In this document: piece by piece, positions 24,601 to 39,013 of the stretch
How the letters are laid out: each line of letters starts with the position of its first letter
Numbering within the stretch: position 1 is the stretch's first letter
NCBI GenBank assembly: GCA_015183035.1
Contig: JACZZP010000006.1
Location: 1,054,001-1,118,000, forward strand
Length of the DNA stretch: 64,000 nt
Source of the DNA: Meloidogyne chitwoodi
Taxonomy: Eukaryota > Nematoda > Chromadorea > Rhabditida > Meloidogynidae
Direction: 5' to 3'
Program-made: the position numbers and the translations under genes
The notes under the pieces: model-generated
Databases searched by the model: none
What the model was told of the DNA's origin: nothing
What the model saw: only the letters and a program-made list of their open reading frames with translations

Positions 24601-25816
24601 TAAATCTAATCCAAGTGCCCATAAACTAGCATATTTATATAAATAAGCACCTTTATTTATTTTTGATAGAAATTCTTTTCCGATTTTACCTTCATTTATT
24701 TTAAGTTTTTTATCTAAATATTTTTTTTTATAAAATTAAATTATTTTTTAATATTTTTTACCATCATTTCCAGAATATAAATAAGTGAAAATATCATCTT
24801 TTTGTCCAAATTTAATTGTAAAATCATTTAATGACTCAAATTTATAACTAAAATAATAATTAAATATTTTTATTTAAATAAATATATATTTATTAATTAT
24901 TATTTTTTAAATTAATTTAATTATTTCCTCTAACATTTTGTCTGTTAATGATATAAATATATTAATATAAATAATTCCTTTATTATTATTTTCAGTTTTA
25001 ATTAATATTCCATTCCATCTTGAATAACCAACATTTCCAGATGTACATTCTTTTTTATTTTTTTTACAAAAATCAAAACGTTTATTTTCACAAAGTTTAG
25101 TAACTTTATTCTTTTTTTTTAAAAAAAAAAGAAATTAATTTTTATAATAATATAATTTTACAATTTTAGTACTATTTAAACGATAAGGAATTGAAATAAT
25201 TGTTCCATTTTTATTATTTTTACCATTTAATTGACTTGGATAACAAATTAAAAGTCTTTAAAAAATAATAATATTTTTAATTATTTATTTAAATATTTAC
25301 CCTTCTTTTTCACAAATAAATAAAGTTTCAAGAAAAAATTGTAATGAATATGAGCCAAGTTTTTTTTTGTTCAGGACGGAGCATACATTGATCATGAATT
25401 AAATATGGAATTTTATGATGAATTATTCCATTATCAGTTAACATAAAACTTAAATATATAGTTCATTTTTAAAAATTATTTTTTTAATAAAATTTAATTT
25501 ATAAGTAATATTAATTAATTAATTAAATTAATTTTTTAAATCAGATCCAAATAAAATTTTTATGTGATATTTCCATTATGTCTTGTGTTTCTTTATCAAT
25601 AATTTTATAAAAATAATTATAATTTATTATTTTAAAAATAAATTATAAAAATTTATTTTTAATTAATTTTATTTATTTCTTATTAATTTAATTTTAATAA
25701 ATTAATTACGGTTTTTGATCAAATTCATTTTTGGTATTTGCAAATTTAATGTTATAAAATAAATAAATAATAAATAAAATAAAACTTTTAATTAATATAT
25801 TAATATATTCAATCAT
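21611..25816 (-). CDS. Galectin-like repeat protein, membrane or secreted
   Basis: A long multi-exon gene starting at ATG 25816 with a hydrophobic signal or anchor (ILFIIYLFYNI) and ending at 21611. Several blocks resemble beta-sandwich galactoside-binding domains: YKHQLPYWATEWIMVKG (about 22338-22380) and the last domain with HFNINILVRLNNYNWRY and YEHILPIKNVQYI match the galectin strand pattern and its (Y)xHxLP signature. The usual sugar-contact residues (HxNPR, WxxE) are not evident, so carbohydrate binding is uncertain. The upstream exons, with YRGCSCKLQAKV and WPKEWWKNENQFNENI, look like divergent related domains. Near 25355-25370 a run of A (minus strand) breaks the frame, which could be a sequencing error, a missed splice or real decay. 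Exact exon borders are approximate. Confidence 0.55.
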
Positions 25817-26960
25817 TTTTTAAATTATTAAAATAAACTAATTAAAATAAAAAATATTTTCTAAAAATTATGACTAAATTATTAAAAATATTAGTTAACT
25901 AAATTAAACGATAATTAAATTAAATTTTGTTTAAATAAATTAATAGGATATATTACTAATTTATGTGAATATATTTAATTTTTTTTATAAATATTTAGTA
26001 AATGATTCATCGATATTATTTAAATTAACACATTGTAAAATATAAATTATATATATTTTGTTAATTTAAGAGTATTAATTAATTAATAAATTTAAAAAGA
26101 GTAGGTTAAGTCATAAAACCAATTGCCAAATAAAATATAAAGATTTAAGTAGATAAATGTAAATTTGCTTTGTTGAGTCTAAAATATTTAAGAATTTATT
26201 TATCAATTTTAAAGTTTATTTATTTTTTTGACTCTAACAATTACTTTTAATAAATATTTAACTTGTCTAATAAATAATTAAATATTTTTTAATTTAATAT
26301 TTTTATATGTTTTGTAAAAAGGATAAATATAAAATATATACTAAATTATTTTAATAAATTAATTTAAACAAATTACATCAATGACAATATTCTAGACTAT
26401 TATAACACACTAACAAGTCAAACATTCTTTAGTTTAATTTAATTTTTATTAAATCTTTTCCAGAAAAATTTTCTTTAAAAATGTTTTTTATGAGGTTTAA
26501 ATTTTTTACGGTTCCGAAACTGTAATTACTGTCCAGCCTTACTGCATATTTATAATTTTTATTAATTTAAATTTAATTATATTTGTACAATTTTTATTAA
26601 ATTTTTTACTAATATAGAGATATAAATTCATTATAATTAATTTAAAATATTGTATTTATTTATAAAATATGTATACATTATAATATTTTTAGTAATGTAT
26701 ATTTTTCTAAAAATTAAAAAAAATTATTCTGTATATCATAAATTAATTTTTTGAATATAAATAAATAAAATATAATTAAATCAAATATTATCCAATTTTT
26801 ATTTTGATGAAAAAATATTCTAATATTCTAAAATAATGAGTAAAGAAAAAAAAAGAGATTCATTAGAAAGTAACCGGAATTGATATATATATATTTTTAA
26901 TTTAAAAAATATTATCTATATTTAAACAAATATATACAAATTATATTTTAAAAATTAAAA
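25817..26960. other. AT-rich intergenic region
   Basis: About 1.1 kb. No gene or repeat structure is recognised. Confidence 0.4.
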
Positions 26961-30077
<3,117 letters not shown>

Positions 30078-32415
30078 AATAATATATATTTATATTTATA
30101 TTATTGCACTAATTAAATTAATTATTAAAGTAAAATTATTTTTATTTATTTATTTCTCCTTTTTATTAATTAATATAAAAATAAAATTAAATTATTCTAT
30201 TTGTACAGCTACATATATATATATTTAAATATAATTCTAAAATAAATATAAATATTTTAGCAACAATAGTAATTTATTTTTAAATAATTTAAAATTTATT
30301 TTTTTTAAATCGACACAACAAAATCCCACATTTATTCTCAACACATTTTATTTTTTTATTTTTGTTTGTTTTAAAATTTTATAGGTGGGAATCAAAAAGC
30401 ATAAAAAAATAAAATAAAATAAAAATAAAAAAAGATATTTGAGAAAGTATTTTTAATTAAATATAAAACAGAAAATTAGTAAAAACAAACAATTTATTTA
30501 TTAATTTTAAAAATAAACTATTTTTAGTAAAATAATTAAATAAATTTTAAAAATATAAAAATTAAAGATTAATTAATTTTAAAATAAATAATATTAAAAA
30601 AAACAAAAATAAATATATTCTCATAAACAAATTAATTTAATAAAGATCATAAAATTTTAAAGAAAATTTTATAAAAATAATTTTATCTACTTAATTAATT
30701 AATATTTTAATTAATTAAATGATAAAAAAATTTTAGATCAAATTAAAAATAAAATTTAAAGAAAAATGGCTAATAAAAAATAATATATAGGAATAATTTA
30801 CCCTTTAAAAAAAAGGAAATAATACTAAAATTTTTATATTAAAAGCATTCCAAAAATGAGTGGACAAAAGCAGAGTTTTTTCTCACAACAATTTTTCTTC
30901 ATCATATTTTTTTGTGCTTGACAATAAGTAAAAATATATATAAATATAAAATATAAATTTGTTTGCGGGTTCTTTTTTACACCTTCGCCTCCTTCATAAT
31001 ATATTTGTGAATGTTAGAATGTCATTTTCTTTAGTCCTTTAAAATTCCCTCTCTTTTAAAAATTCCCATTTGTTTTAACATAAATATTTTAACTTTAAAA
31101 GGAGAATTACTTCTAATAGAAGAAATTCTTGGATATAAGTTTTTTAAAATAAATAAATTTTCTGGAAATATATTATTAACTCTTCTTATAAAAAGAATAA
31201 TAAATATATTTGTTTTTCTTTTAATCACTGCGGGAAATATTCTCTAACTAATGACTGCAGAATAGTTAATATAAATTTGAAATAATTAAGTAAAAAAAAT
31301 TTTTAAATTTTTGAATAAACTTTAATAAATATATTTTTTTATTAAATAAAAAGTCCAGTTTTTCCTTCTCATAAAATAAAAATATATTTATATAATATTA
31401 TTGACTTTTATCTATTTTAATGTCATTTTCAGATTTATATATTTTTAATATTATTCTTCCTTTTTCTCATTTTTATTCATTCCTAATTTCCAGTCTTTTC
31501 ACTTTCTTAACATTATTTGGCTCTTTTTCTTTTCTTCCCCAAACCCCTTCAAAAAATAATCAGCCAATTCCTTTCCCGATTTTATTTATTTTCCTTTCTT
31601 GACTTAAGAGAAGATGTGATTATATATGTAATTGAAGAAAATGAAGGAACGTTTTTATTTAAAAGATGGAAAATTGAAAAAATAAATAAAAAATAAAGGG
31701 AAGATGTGTTCTACTAAAAATGTTAAAGCAACTTTAAATGAGAATTTAATAAAAATAAATATTTTAATAATTTTAATATTTAAATCATTTATTAAAAAAA
31801 ATAAAAGCCATTAGAGAAATTCAGTTAAAAACATATATTTTATTTTATAAAAAAATAAAATCATCTAAGGCGGAAGAGAACTTTAGTAAAAGATAACGGA
31901 TGTGAACTTGGCTAATCAAAAAATTTAACGGAAGGAAGGCGTTGGCGTGTGAAGGCGTCTACTATTCTACAAAAAGGAATTAATAAAAAGAAATAAAATA
32001 TTAGATAATATAGTACATAAATATTTAATATTCAAAGAATTAAAAAAAGCATTCAAGCAAAAATATCTTTTCAAGTTTTTATACATAATTTCTCAGAGAA
32101 TTTTTAATTAAAAAATAAATATATTTTTGTGGTGATTTTAAATTTAATTTACATATTTTTTAGCTAAATTTTTTAGAAAATTTTATTTATTGTAAATAAA
32201 ATTAATTATAATATTACTTTATTTTTTATATATAAGTAGAATATATACAAACAACAACGAATTATCAACATATACCTATATAGAGGAATTATATAATTAG
32301 GTAGAATTTGAGGTGGTTTATAAAAAACAAACAAGTATTTTATAGGATTTTCGTTTTAGATTTTCATTTTTACTTCTGAGAACATCCTTCCGAACTATTG
32401 CCAGCAACACACCGC
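30078..32415. other. AT-rich intergenic region
   Basis: About 2.3 kb with short AT microsatellites (for example near 30210). A few short open frames are only A/T-run translations. Nothing is recognised. Confidence 0.5.
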
Positions 32416-33183
32416 CTACTCGGAAACAATCTTGACATGTCTAAATAAAAGAAAAAAATTTAAACTTTCTTTTTTTTCAACTTTTACCTCATCAGCGAGG
32501 AATTGCTGATTGCATCGAACGCCGGGTCCACGTATTTGGCATACATATTGTGGGCTCCATAGGTTTGCGGTAATGCCAAGTAGAGAAGGAATACAGCTTT
32601 TACAGCCCAATAGAGAGGGAAGTAGCAGTAGATCTGTGAGGCAAACTGATCAGGCACAGTGAAGAAGGCAAATGTTGTCCAATAAACTAGCCATTGGGTG
32701 TCATCTTCTGAAAATGTTAAGAAAGTTTCAGATTTATTTATCCTTTCTTAAATTAAGTATTAACCTTTATCATCCGATCGAATTGCAATCACAGACTGAT
32801 ATGCTGGATAGGCGAATCCTATCATGTTGCAGACGAGACCAGCAAAGTTGCCAAGTACCAGATATAGAATGACGATGATACTGCCACCATAGAACATCTA
32901 ATTAAAAATTAAAAAATTAATAATTATAAATAAATTATTTTATCTACCTGTTCTCGGTCAATGCCTGTAGCTGTCTCCAATGGAGAAAAGAATGCATCCT
33001 TCGATTTCAACCAGAGAAGCAACACAGGGCGCAAATCCTTCAATTGTTGAATATCACTCGGACGGCTTTGGATACGTTGCTTGCTTTTCCACCAGAAGAT
33101 CTCACACGGCTCTTTGAACTTGAACGTGCAGTAGTCGTCGACTCTCCTTCACGTCCTTCACGAGCATGTGAGCTGGTAGACAT
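32416..33183 (-). CDS. REEP5/6 (YOP1/DP1) ER-shaping membrane protein
   Basis: A reticulon-like hairpin protein that curves tubular ER. The conserved block runs from TGIDREQ through [35 protein letters not shown] and [16 protein letters not shown], the TB2/DP1/HVA22 signature with paired hydrophobic hairpins. The start ATG at 33183 gives a Ser/Arg/Gly-rich head. A 38-nt GT-AG intron (gtatcc...ttgaag, about 33036-33073) restores frame into [17 protein letters not shown]. Without it the first exon hits a stop. The 3' exon ends at TAG, complement of 32416-32418, giving HVKIVSE. The gene has about five exons. It is the last host gene before the Polinton. Confidence 0.85.
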
Positions 33184-33519
33184 TATTAGGTGTTGAATAT
33201 ATCGTTGGTTGACTTTGTTATATTATGAGTTGTTGACTGTGAGTTGAAGATTTGTGATAATTATTTAAACTTTTTAGCGTTTTTATATTAAAAATAAATA
33301 GGTAGGTTGATTTGAATTTTAAGATAATTAAAATAATTTAACTTTTTAATGTTTTTTATGTTTATTTACTATTTAATGAATATAATAGGTAAGTAACACA
33401 ATATATTTTTTAACTTAAGTTTATTAAATTGAAGTTAATATTTTATTTTATTTGTTGTTTTTTATTATTTTATATAAAATAATATTAAAGTTTTAATTTT
33501 TTAATACAAATTTTTATAT
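33184..33519. other. Host sequence left of the Polinton
   Basis: AT-rich flank upstream of the REEP gene. It may hold its promoter but no defined element is seen. Confidence 0.4.
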
Positions 33520-33525
33520 TAGTTT
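33520..33525. repeat. Polinton target-site duplication, left (TAGTTT)
   Basis: A six-base direct repeat next to the left terminus, identical to 57799-57804. Confidence 0.9.
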
Positions 33526-34045
33526 AGTAGTAAGAGCGACGGGACCGTCGTGGGTGTCAATAACGCCGACAAAGATCAAAGGGAATTTTATGCCTAGAAT
33601 AGACCAATTAGTAACTACAAGGTGTAAGGGGTTTTTATTAACTGTCGCGGGTGTTAATAAAGACAATTAGTGCGGGAAATCAAAGGAATGCCGACAACTA
33701 AATATTGTAAATGGTTTTTTAGTGCGCGACGGGGAAAACTTTTTAGTGCGCGAGGGAAAACTTTTTAAATTTTGGAAACTTTTTTTTTAAAAAACTTTTT
33801 GAATTTTTTAAACTTTTAAATTTTTTAAACTTTATTTGTTAAAACTTTTTTGAAACTTTTTTTTTAAAAAAAAAACTTTTTGATGTTTTTAAACTTTTTA
33901 TTTTTAAAACTTTTTAATTTTAAAAATTTTTTTTAATTTTTAAACTTTAAATAATTAGGATGCTTTGAAGTTACCGACATAAAAAATAATTTTTTGCAAA
34001 ACATATCTCGGACTCAAAAGTACATATGTTAGAGTGATCTAATTG
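33526..34045. repeat. Polinton left terminal inverted repeat
   Basis: The outer 250 bp are GC-richer and closely match the complement of the right end. Then comes a low-complexity tract of AAACTTTTT-type words (about 33765-33950), then a conserved inner block around GGATGCTTTGAAGTTACCGA. Homology fades near TGTTAGAGTGAT (about 34030). It contains an insertion of about 35 bp near 33638-33672 that the right copy lacks. Confidence 0.85.
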
Positions 34046-34390
34046 GGACATGTTTTAGACAGAGATATAAAAAGGTACACTAGAGTATGTAAAAATTTTT
34101 CAAATTTTTAGGTCAAAATTATTTTTTTATTGAAGAAAGAAGATGGTCCCTTCATTGGCCAATGAGACTTATTATTTAAATATGAAAGAAAAGAGAAAGA
34201 AATAAACAAGCTAGAAGTAAGTGATAATGATCTTTTTTCTATTAAATACAAGGCGGTAAAAAAAAAGTTGTAAAAAATAATATGCTAATTTCCGTAAGAT
34301 TTAATATACTAAACTTTTCTAACAAATCACTTTATTTATTTTAAAATTTTTTACAAAAATATTAATTTAGTTCATTTTAAAAAATTAAAA

Positions 34391-34956
34391 ATGTCTAATT
34401 TTTCTTCCTGGGTAAAGGCTGAAAATTGTTCGTGCGACGGTACAGACTTAATCTGTTACCGCCCGGAGCTCTACAAAAAACCGTTAGTGTGTGCGCATCA
34501 CACAATAGTTGATATTAATCAACATCTTAGAAACCCAACTAATTTTTTATTAAATTGGGTCTATTTATTATTAGCTATTATTTTGGCTATACAGGTAATC
34601 TAAAATTAAAATTAAAATATTATAATTATTTTATTTAGTTGTGTTCTATTATTATATATTTTGTGGAAAAGTATCGTTCAATTATTAAATTAAAAGAAAA
34701 GAAGAAGAAAATGGAATTAAATAAATTTGCGCCGGACTACCGTTCTTCTTACCGTCGTAAATGTATTTAAATAAATTAACAAAAAATTTTTAAATTAAAA
34801 ATTTTAGCGCCAATGACTTTTAAAAAGAAAGACATCGGACCCCCTGTTCCATTACACGTAAAAGTAATGGATCATGTTGTAGAGGTACACGAGGAGGGAA
34901 TAGAAATGGAGGATATAAAGTTTGAAGAAGGCAGAAAAAGTAAAAATTTCTTTTAA
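34391..34956 (+). CDS. Small type-III/I membrane protein, first Polinton gene
   Basis: Three exons (34391-34594, 34639-34762, 34808-34956) join in phase to about 158 residues. The short N-terminal part has a Cys cluster (CSCDGTDLIC and VCAHH) without an obvious signal peptide. A strong transmembrane segment follows (LLNWVYLLLAIILAIQ continuing into LCSIIIYFV across the first splice). A Lys-rich juxtamembrane stretch and an acidic cytoplasmic tail come next. I recognise no family. Its place beside the terminal repeat and its membrane nature make an envelope, entry or host-interaction role possible, but nothing in the sequence proves it. Confidence 0.55.
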
Positions 34957-35399
34957 ATAATATAGAAAACTAGTACAGAATTTTAAATAAAATTTTTATT
35001 AAAACTAATTTATTAAGGAAAATGCTAATTATAAAATGGTTATTGACGAAAAGCCGTGCAATGGAAAATATTAATTTTATATAAGAAAGGAAAATGTAAA
35101 AATTTAATTTCTTTATTAAAATTTAGTAATTTAATTTTTAAAATTGAAAAATTTTATTTTTATTTAACTTATCAAAAAAATATTCTTAAAATAAATAAAT
35201 GATGATATTAATTATAAAAAATGGATTAATTTTACAAATTTTGAAAATTAGGTAATTTAGCACAAATATTTAAGGACAAAATATTATTATTATTTTTACT
35301 TTTTAAAAATTAATTGTTTTTACTTTTTTTTGGCGTCGATGTTAAATCTGGTTCGAACCAGCTAGGAACAGAAGAAATCTTAATTTTAAAAATTAATTT
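34957..35399. other. AT-rich spacer
   Basis: Between convergent genes in the Polinton's left end. No gene or repeat is recognised. Confidence 0.4.
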
Positions 35400-35928
35400 T
35401 TATGTTAATTTTGAAGTTACCTCTTCTATGATCAAAATAGAAGAATCATCGAGTATTTCCAAAACCTCTACAGAAAAATCTTCTTTCTCTTCAAACTTTA
35501 TATCCTCGTAGAAAGGAACAGATTTTCCACTAGATTCGACATGACACTCCATTTGTGCAACTGCTCTAATAAGCTCGCCGAAGTTCTGCCTCTTAACACT
35601 CATCCAGAATTCCTTTAAAATATTATAATTATTATTTAAAAAAAAAGTTATTTTTTTACTTCTGGGATATTTTCGCATGATGAAAAAATTATTTTTCCAT
35701 CCTTGACATTTTCAAATAAACCGTAATTTGTAAACAAATATGGACAAGGAGTTGATAGGAAAAACGGTGAATGTTTGATATAATTATCAACTAAATTTTC
35801 CTCTGTTTGAGTAGCTATTGTTTTCTAAAAGATTTAAAAATATTTTTGAAAAATTTTAGGTCCTTACTTTGTCTGATTTTTTTTGGTTTTTTTGTAATGA
35901 ATTTGGTAATTTTAAGTTGACTCATTTT
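35400..35928 (-). CDS. Unknown acidic protein, minus strand
   Basis: I do not recognise this gene. A candidate first exon (about 35928-35872) reads MSQLKITKFITKKPKK. A middle exon (about 35826-35661) reads KTIATQTEENLVDNYI and ends in SSCENIPE. The last exon (about 35612-35400) gives EFWMSVKRQNFGELIRAVAQ and an acidic tail. The middle and last exons join in phase over a GT-AG intron, but the first exon as drawn does not join the middle one in phase, so the start is unsettled. The tail contains EDIKFEE, also present in the C-terminal part of the neighbouring gene at 34391-34956. Being antisense to most of the element, it may be early-expressed or accessory. Confidence 0.4.
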
Positions 35929-36306
35929 TCAAAATTTAAAAAATAAAAGAGGAATTCTTTTGAAAAATAAATATTAAATAAAAATTCAATATAAATATAA
36001 TTAAAATAAAAAAGAAAAGAAAGCAAGTCATATTCGCGTCGCGCAAAATAAAAAAAGAAAAGAAAGGAAAGGAAGCCATATTCGCTCGCTATATTTTCTC
36101 GAAAATAAAATAATGAAAGCCTAGGATATGAAATACTTGCTCTCGACTCCTCCCCTCACACCTTTGCATGACCTTTCCTCACCTTTTATTTTTTCTTTTC
36201 TCTTAAAAGTAGGCGTGGCCTTTAAATTTTTAAATAATAAAAAATTTTAGATTTTCAAAATTAAAAATCCACCAAAATTTTAAAATCATTCGTATTTTTT
36301 CTAAAA
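35929..36306. other. Divergent intergenic region
   Basis: The promoter-sized gap between the minus-strand gene and the plus-strand operon-like run of Polinton genes. It includes two similar AAGAAAAGAAAG...CATATTCGC stretches (about 36010-36090). Confidence 0.4.
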
Positions 36307-37045
36307 ATGGCATTCAATATAAACAATAAGAAAGCTCTTTTACAACAAATTCTTCCCGAAGTTGAATTTAATATAACCGCCAATGGTCTTACAATTTCGG
36401 CCTCACAACGTATTTCAACACCTCGATTTGTACCTTTCGACCATGCAGGTCGCTGCCGTGAATGTAAGGGGTCAGAAGTTGAACTCGACTTTGTTGTGGC
36501 AAAAGAAGGAATAACATGTTATTGTACTCGCATTAAAACACCCGCCTTCATACCTTTTGATACAATTTATGATCTTCCAGGACACTGCTTTTTTAAGGTT
36601 TTTATTTTTATTGAATATATTTATATTAAAATTTTAGATAAAGAATAAAGGCCGCATTTTTAACATTCAACATGGTACTCCTCCATGTGCAGCAATTCCT
36701 ATAATTCAAAATGTTCAACCTGAGAAAAATGAGGAAATAATTTTACAACCCATGGAACCATTGTCCTCCCCTCCGGCAAAGAAAATGAAACAAGAAGAAA
36801 AGAGTAAAGAGGAATTTGAAGATATTCTACAAGAGTTTTTCGACAATATCGGTACTACTACAACAACAACAACTAGCACTCCAAAAAAGATGATTGAAGT
36901 TCAGAACACAAACTTGGTACAAGAAGAAGAAGATAAAGAACGTGAGAAAAGAAGCACAAGTGAACCACCTCCTTTTATAGAAAATATAGATACTTCTCCT
37001 TTATCTTTTCGTTTTAAAGACTCTGTAAACTCACAATCATTTTAA
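36307..37045 (+). CDS. Cys-containing small protein of unknown function
   Basis: Two exons (36307-36597 and 36638-37045) separated by a 40-nt GT-AG intron give about 232 residues. The N-terminal part is a compact domain with CRECKGSEVELDF and GITCYCTR, a possible zinc-binding site, plus two similar TPRFVPFD/TPAFIPFD repeats and DLPGHCFFK. The C-terminal half is acidic and low in complexity (a run of Thr, then Glu/Asp/Lys) and likely disordered. The function is unknown. A clear paralogue of the N-terminal domain is the only gene of the nested element (38783-39358), which reads through the intron position without an intron. Confidence 0.65.
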
Positions 37046-37064
37046 TTATTTTTTTCATTATAAT

Positions 37065-37723
37065 ATGGAATCACTTAATTTTTCAAATAAAGAATTAAAA
37101 TTTAAACTACCATTTGGTCTTATAATTTCCGGTCCAAGTTCAAGTGGAAAAAGTACCCTTCTCCTAAAATTTATTTTTCAAGCGCTTGAATTAATCGACC
37201 CGCCTCCAAAGAGTATTTTATATTGTTTTGGTGAGATGAGTAATATTGTTCCTATTTTACAAAAATCTGGTGTAAGTGTTTATGCAGGTGTACCAAATGA
37301 AGATTTAATTAAACGACTTCCAAAACCTTCATTAGTGATTTTAGATGATTTACTTTTATCTATAGATGAAAATATTTATCGGAATTATTTACTAAAAAAT
37401 CACATCATCAAAATTTTTCTATAGTATTTGTTACACAAAATTTATTTGAAAAGAAAATTAAAGTAGCTCGTCAAAATGCACAATATTTAATTATTATGCG
37501 TTCTCCAAATTCAGTACTCTCTGTAAGAAATATTGGAGCCCAACTTTTCCCAAAGAAACTAGAATATTTTCTCGATGCATATCGTCAAGCAACTAATATT
37601 CCTTATGGTTATCTTTTAATTGATATGCATGCTTCCTCAGATCCTACTCTTCGTCTTCGTACAAATATATTTAAAGACGATTTAGAAAAAATTATTTTTA
37701 TTCCTAAAAATGGTGTCTAAAAC
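37065..37723 (+). pseudogene. A32-like packaging ATPase, frameshifted
   Basis: The genome-packaging ATPase of the FtsK/HerA type. Walker A is GPSSSGKS near residue 24 and Walker B is PSLVILDD near residue 88. The C-terminal half is encoded in another frame, with the conserved LFTKKSHHQNFS and VFVTQNLF motifs, and continues to the stop at 37718-37720. The frame break lies at about 37380-37385, a few bases before LFTKK, and is consistent with loss of one base. As read, the first frame stops at 37422-37424. It lies directly after the zinc-protein gene with a 19-bp gap and overlaps the next gene's start. Either this copy is inactive or the base is a sequence error. Confidence 0.8.
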
Positions 37724-38078
37724 GCAGTGCAATATTAGTTCACTTATAAGTGAAAATGGAACTTTCTTAAAATTATTGGCAAGAACTAAATCAGAAAAGA
37801 AACGCCGACGTCTTTTAAAACAAGCAAATAGTCAAAATCTCCTTGCTATTGCAGAAATATGTTTAAATATTGTAAAAGCTAGATATAATTTAACAAATCG
37901 TCAAAAGAAACGTCTTGTACCATATGCTAATTTTGTTCGTCGGATGAGTCGCGCTAGAAGTGAAAAGGGTGCTAGAAAAATACTTACACAGAAAGGAAGT
38001 GGTGTTGGAGGTGTTTTAGCAGCTTTACTTACACCAATACTTATTGAACTAGGAAAAAAGATTTATAAAAGGAGATAG
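37710..38078 (+). CDS. pX-like basic core/minor protein
   Basis: A 122-residue, strongly basic protein. The signature is LTNRQKKRLVPYANFVRRM followed by ARSEKGARKIL, then a Gly-rich hinge and a hydrophobic C-terminal helix (LAALLTPILIEL). This pattern recurs in Polintons, adintoviruses and relatives, where it is compared with adenovirus core/minor proteins. The likely role is DNA condensation or capsid-interior membrane activity. The start overlaps the end of the ATPase frame by a few bases, which suggests tight transcript packing. Confidence 0.65.
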   Translation: MVSKTQCNISSLISENGTFLKLLARTKSEKKRRRLLKQANSQNLLAIAEICLNIVKARYNLTNRQKKRLVPYANFVRRMSRARSEKGARKILTQKGSGVGGVLAALLTPILIELGKKIYKRR

Positions 38079-38142
38079 TGATAGTTAAAAATTTTTCATT
38101 TATTCATTAATATTATTGTATTTTAAAAATTTTTCATAAAAT

Positions 38143-38561
38143 ATGGCAAATAAATTTATTCTTATCCCAGAAGATATTTATAGAGGTCTTACAACAAATG
38201 ATGTAGGTGAACCTAACCTTGATTTTACCAGACGTACTCTGGAAAAAACTAAAAGAAAAAAAGAAAGTGAATCATCTAAAAATGTTCATTATAATCAAGA
38301 ATTGAGACGTTATTTAAATTTGAGAAAGGAGAGAGAAAATAGACCAGTTAAAGTAGAAGTTGTAAATAAATCTAAAGGTGTTATTGTACCAAGGAACAAT
38401 TCTCGATCTGCTACCTATATTTCTGCAGGTAATGACAGTGATGGAGGAGATGACGACGACAATAACTATTGGATGAGTGATAATTTTTCATTCTCCTCCT
38501 ACCCCAGAGAACATCCAAATAAAGCATATAATATTGTACCAACTATTTCCAATTCTACGAT
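38143..38561 (+). pseudogene. Disordered Lys/Glu-rich protein, 5' part (interrupted)
   Basis: An open frame from ATG 38143, starting ANKFILIPEDIYRGLTTNDV, followed by charged sequence. It is split at 38561 by a nested mobile element; the frame runs 34 bases into the element and stops at 38593-38595. The frame would continue in phase on the far side at 40106 if the element and one copy of its 6-bp duplication are disregarded. The function is unknown. Its position between the packaging ATPase and the integrase is a variable slot in Polintons. Confidence 0.7.
38556..38561. repeat. Nested element target duplication, left (TACGAT)
   Basis: Matches 40100-40105; six bases, as expected for a Polinton-type integrase. 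Confidence 0.9.
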
Positions 38562-39013
38562 AGTAGTTAACCATACGGGTATGTCGTGGGTGTAGGGGGA
38601 AGAAAAAGAAGAGAGAAGTCGGTGTCGCGGGTGTAGGGGGAAGAAAAAGAAGAGAGTAGTCGGTGTCGCGGGTGTAGGGGGGAAGAAAAAGAAGAGAGTA
38701 GTCGGTGTCGTGGGTGTAGGGGGAAGAAAAAGAAGAGAGTAGTCGGTGTCGTGGGGGAGGGGGAAGAAAAAGAAGAGGGCAATTAGTGTCGTGGGTAGGA
38801 AAAAGAAGAAGAGAGTAGAGGGTGAAGGGGGAAGAAAAGGAAGAGGGCAATTGGTGTCGTGGATAGGAAAAAAGAAGAAGAGAGTAGGAGGTGTTGAGGC
38901 CTTTTCCTTTCTATTGAGCAGTCGTCTTTCCAAGTCTTGCCTTGAAAAGTTTTGGAAAAATAAAATCCTTTTTTTTTCATCCAAAGGATTATGCATTTCT
39001 TTCCATATTTGGT
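38562..39013. repeat. Nested element left arm with 41-bp minisatellite
   Basis: A terminal inverted repeat of 452 bp. From about 38584 to 38880 it is built of degenerate units of about 41 bp, each with a GTAGGGGGAAGAAAAAGAAG core. The unit contains TAGTCGGTGTCG(T/C)GG, echoing the large Polinton's terminus. Confidence 0.85.

Noticed and set aside
31031..31602. Two short open frames in the spacer
   Set aside because: Low-complexity, no homology and no exon structure.
37390..37400. Programmed -1 frameshift at A-AAA-AAT in the ATPase
   Set aside because: The conserved second-half motif starts upstream of the heptamer, so the break lies before it; an indel explains it better.
38488..38996. Pro/Phe/Leu/Ser-rich open frames in both arms of the nested element
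   Set aside because: They are translations of the 41-bp minisatellite in several frames and occur identically in both arms; no homology or start context supports a protein.
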